DNA of 5,414 nucleotides from Acidimicrobiia bacterium (lineage in GTDB: Bacteria; Actinomycetota; Acidimicrobiia; Spongiisociales; ZC4RG35), in contig JAOUGY010000269.1 of the NCBI GenBank assembly GCA_029865445.1, positions 1-5,414 on the forward strand. The letters are read 5' to 3'. This document shows, piece after piece, positions 5,397 through 5,414 of the stretch. The position numbers and the translations under genes were made by a program. The notes under the pieces are model-generated. The model made no database searches. It was given only the letters and a program-made list of their open reading frames with translations, and had not been told where the DNA came from. Position 1 is the first letter of the stretch, and every line of letters starts with the position of its first letter.

Positions 5397-5414
5397 TCGG
5401 GCGTTGAGCGTTCC

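Overview
The window reads as chromosomal DNA from a high-GC bacterium, most likely an actinobacterium. This rests on the strong G/C bias at third codon positions, GTG and ATG starts, 4-base stop/start overlaps, and long antisense open frames of the kind high GC produces. Nothing points to a phage, plasmid, insertion sequence, CRISPR array or rRNA/tRNA gene. The lineage is an inference from composition, not from a marker gene.

Left part (2-2954, + strand): a tightly packed operon. It enters the window as the last 38 residues of an alpha/beta hydrolase with an intact catalytic GHW motif (2-118). A second alpha/beta-hydrolase-fold protein follows (115-903), whose nucleophile and catalytic-histidine positions are both changed (His and Met). 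Next come the two halves of an NDP-forming acyl-CoA synthetase (ADP-type acyl-CoA ligase) encoded separately: the alpha subunit (900-2221) and the ATP-grasp beta subunit (2218-2832). Each junction is a GTGA or ATGA overlap. A fifth possible small ORF (2829-2954, 41 aa) overlaps in the same way. The alpha gene as given is broken by a -1 frameshift near 1002-1006. One extra G there restores a continuous protein of 440 residues with every family motif, so this is either a sequence error or a very recent mutation. The inferred logic is that the hydrolases release or process a carboxylic acid and the ligase activates it to a CoA thioester with ATP.

Middle (2955-3093): an intergenic stretch between converging genes. 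It holds a compact 44-nt potential RNA structure with a GCAA tetraloop (2966-3009) and a strong 16-bp hairpin (3042-3084) that probably terminates transcription from one or both sides.

Right part (3094-5163, - strand): a 689-residue secreted protein with a signal peptide and right-handed parallel beta-helix (pectin-lyase-like) segments interrupted by two inserts. Its function is not recognisable from sequence. Its upstream region (5164-5414) has no convincing gene but carries several inverted repeats, including a dyad (5210-5229) placed where a promoter or operator would be.

The most interesting points are the degenerate catalytic triad in the second hydrolase, the frameshifted CoA-ligase alpha subunit between intact neighbours, and the large uncharacterised secreted beta-helix protein.
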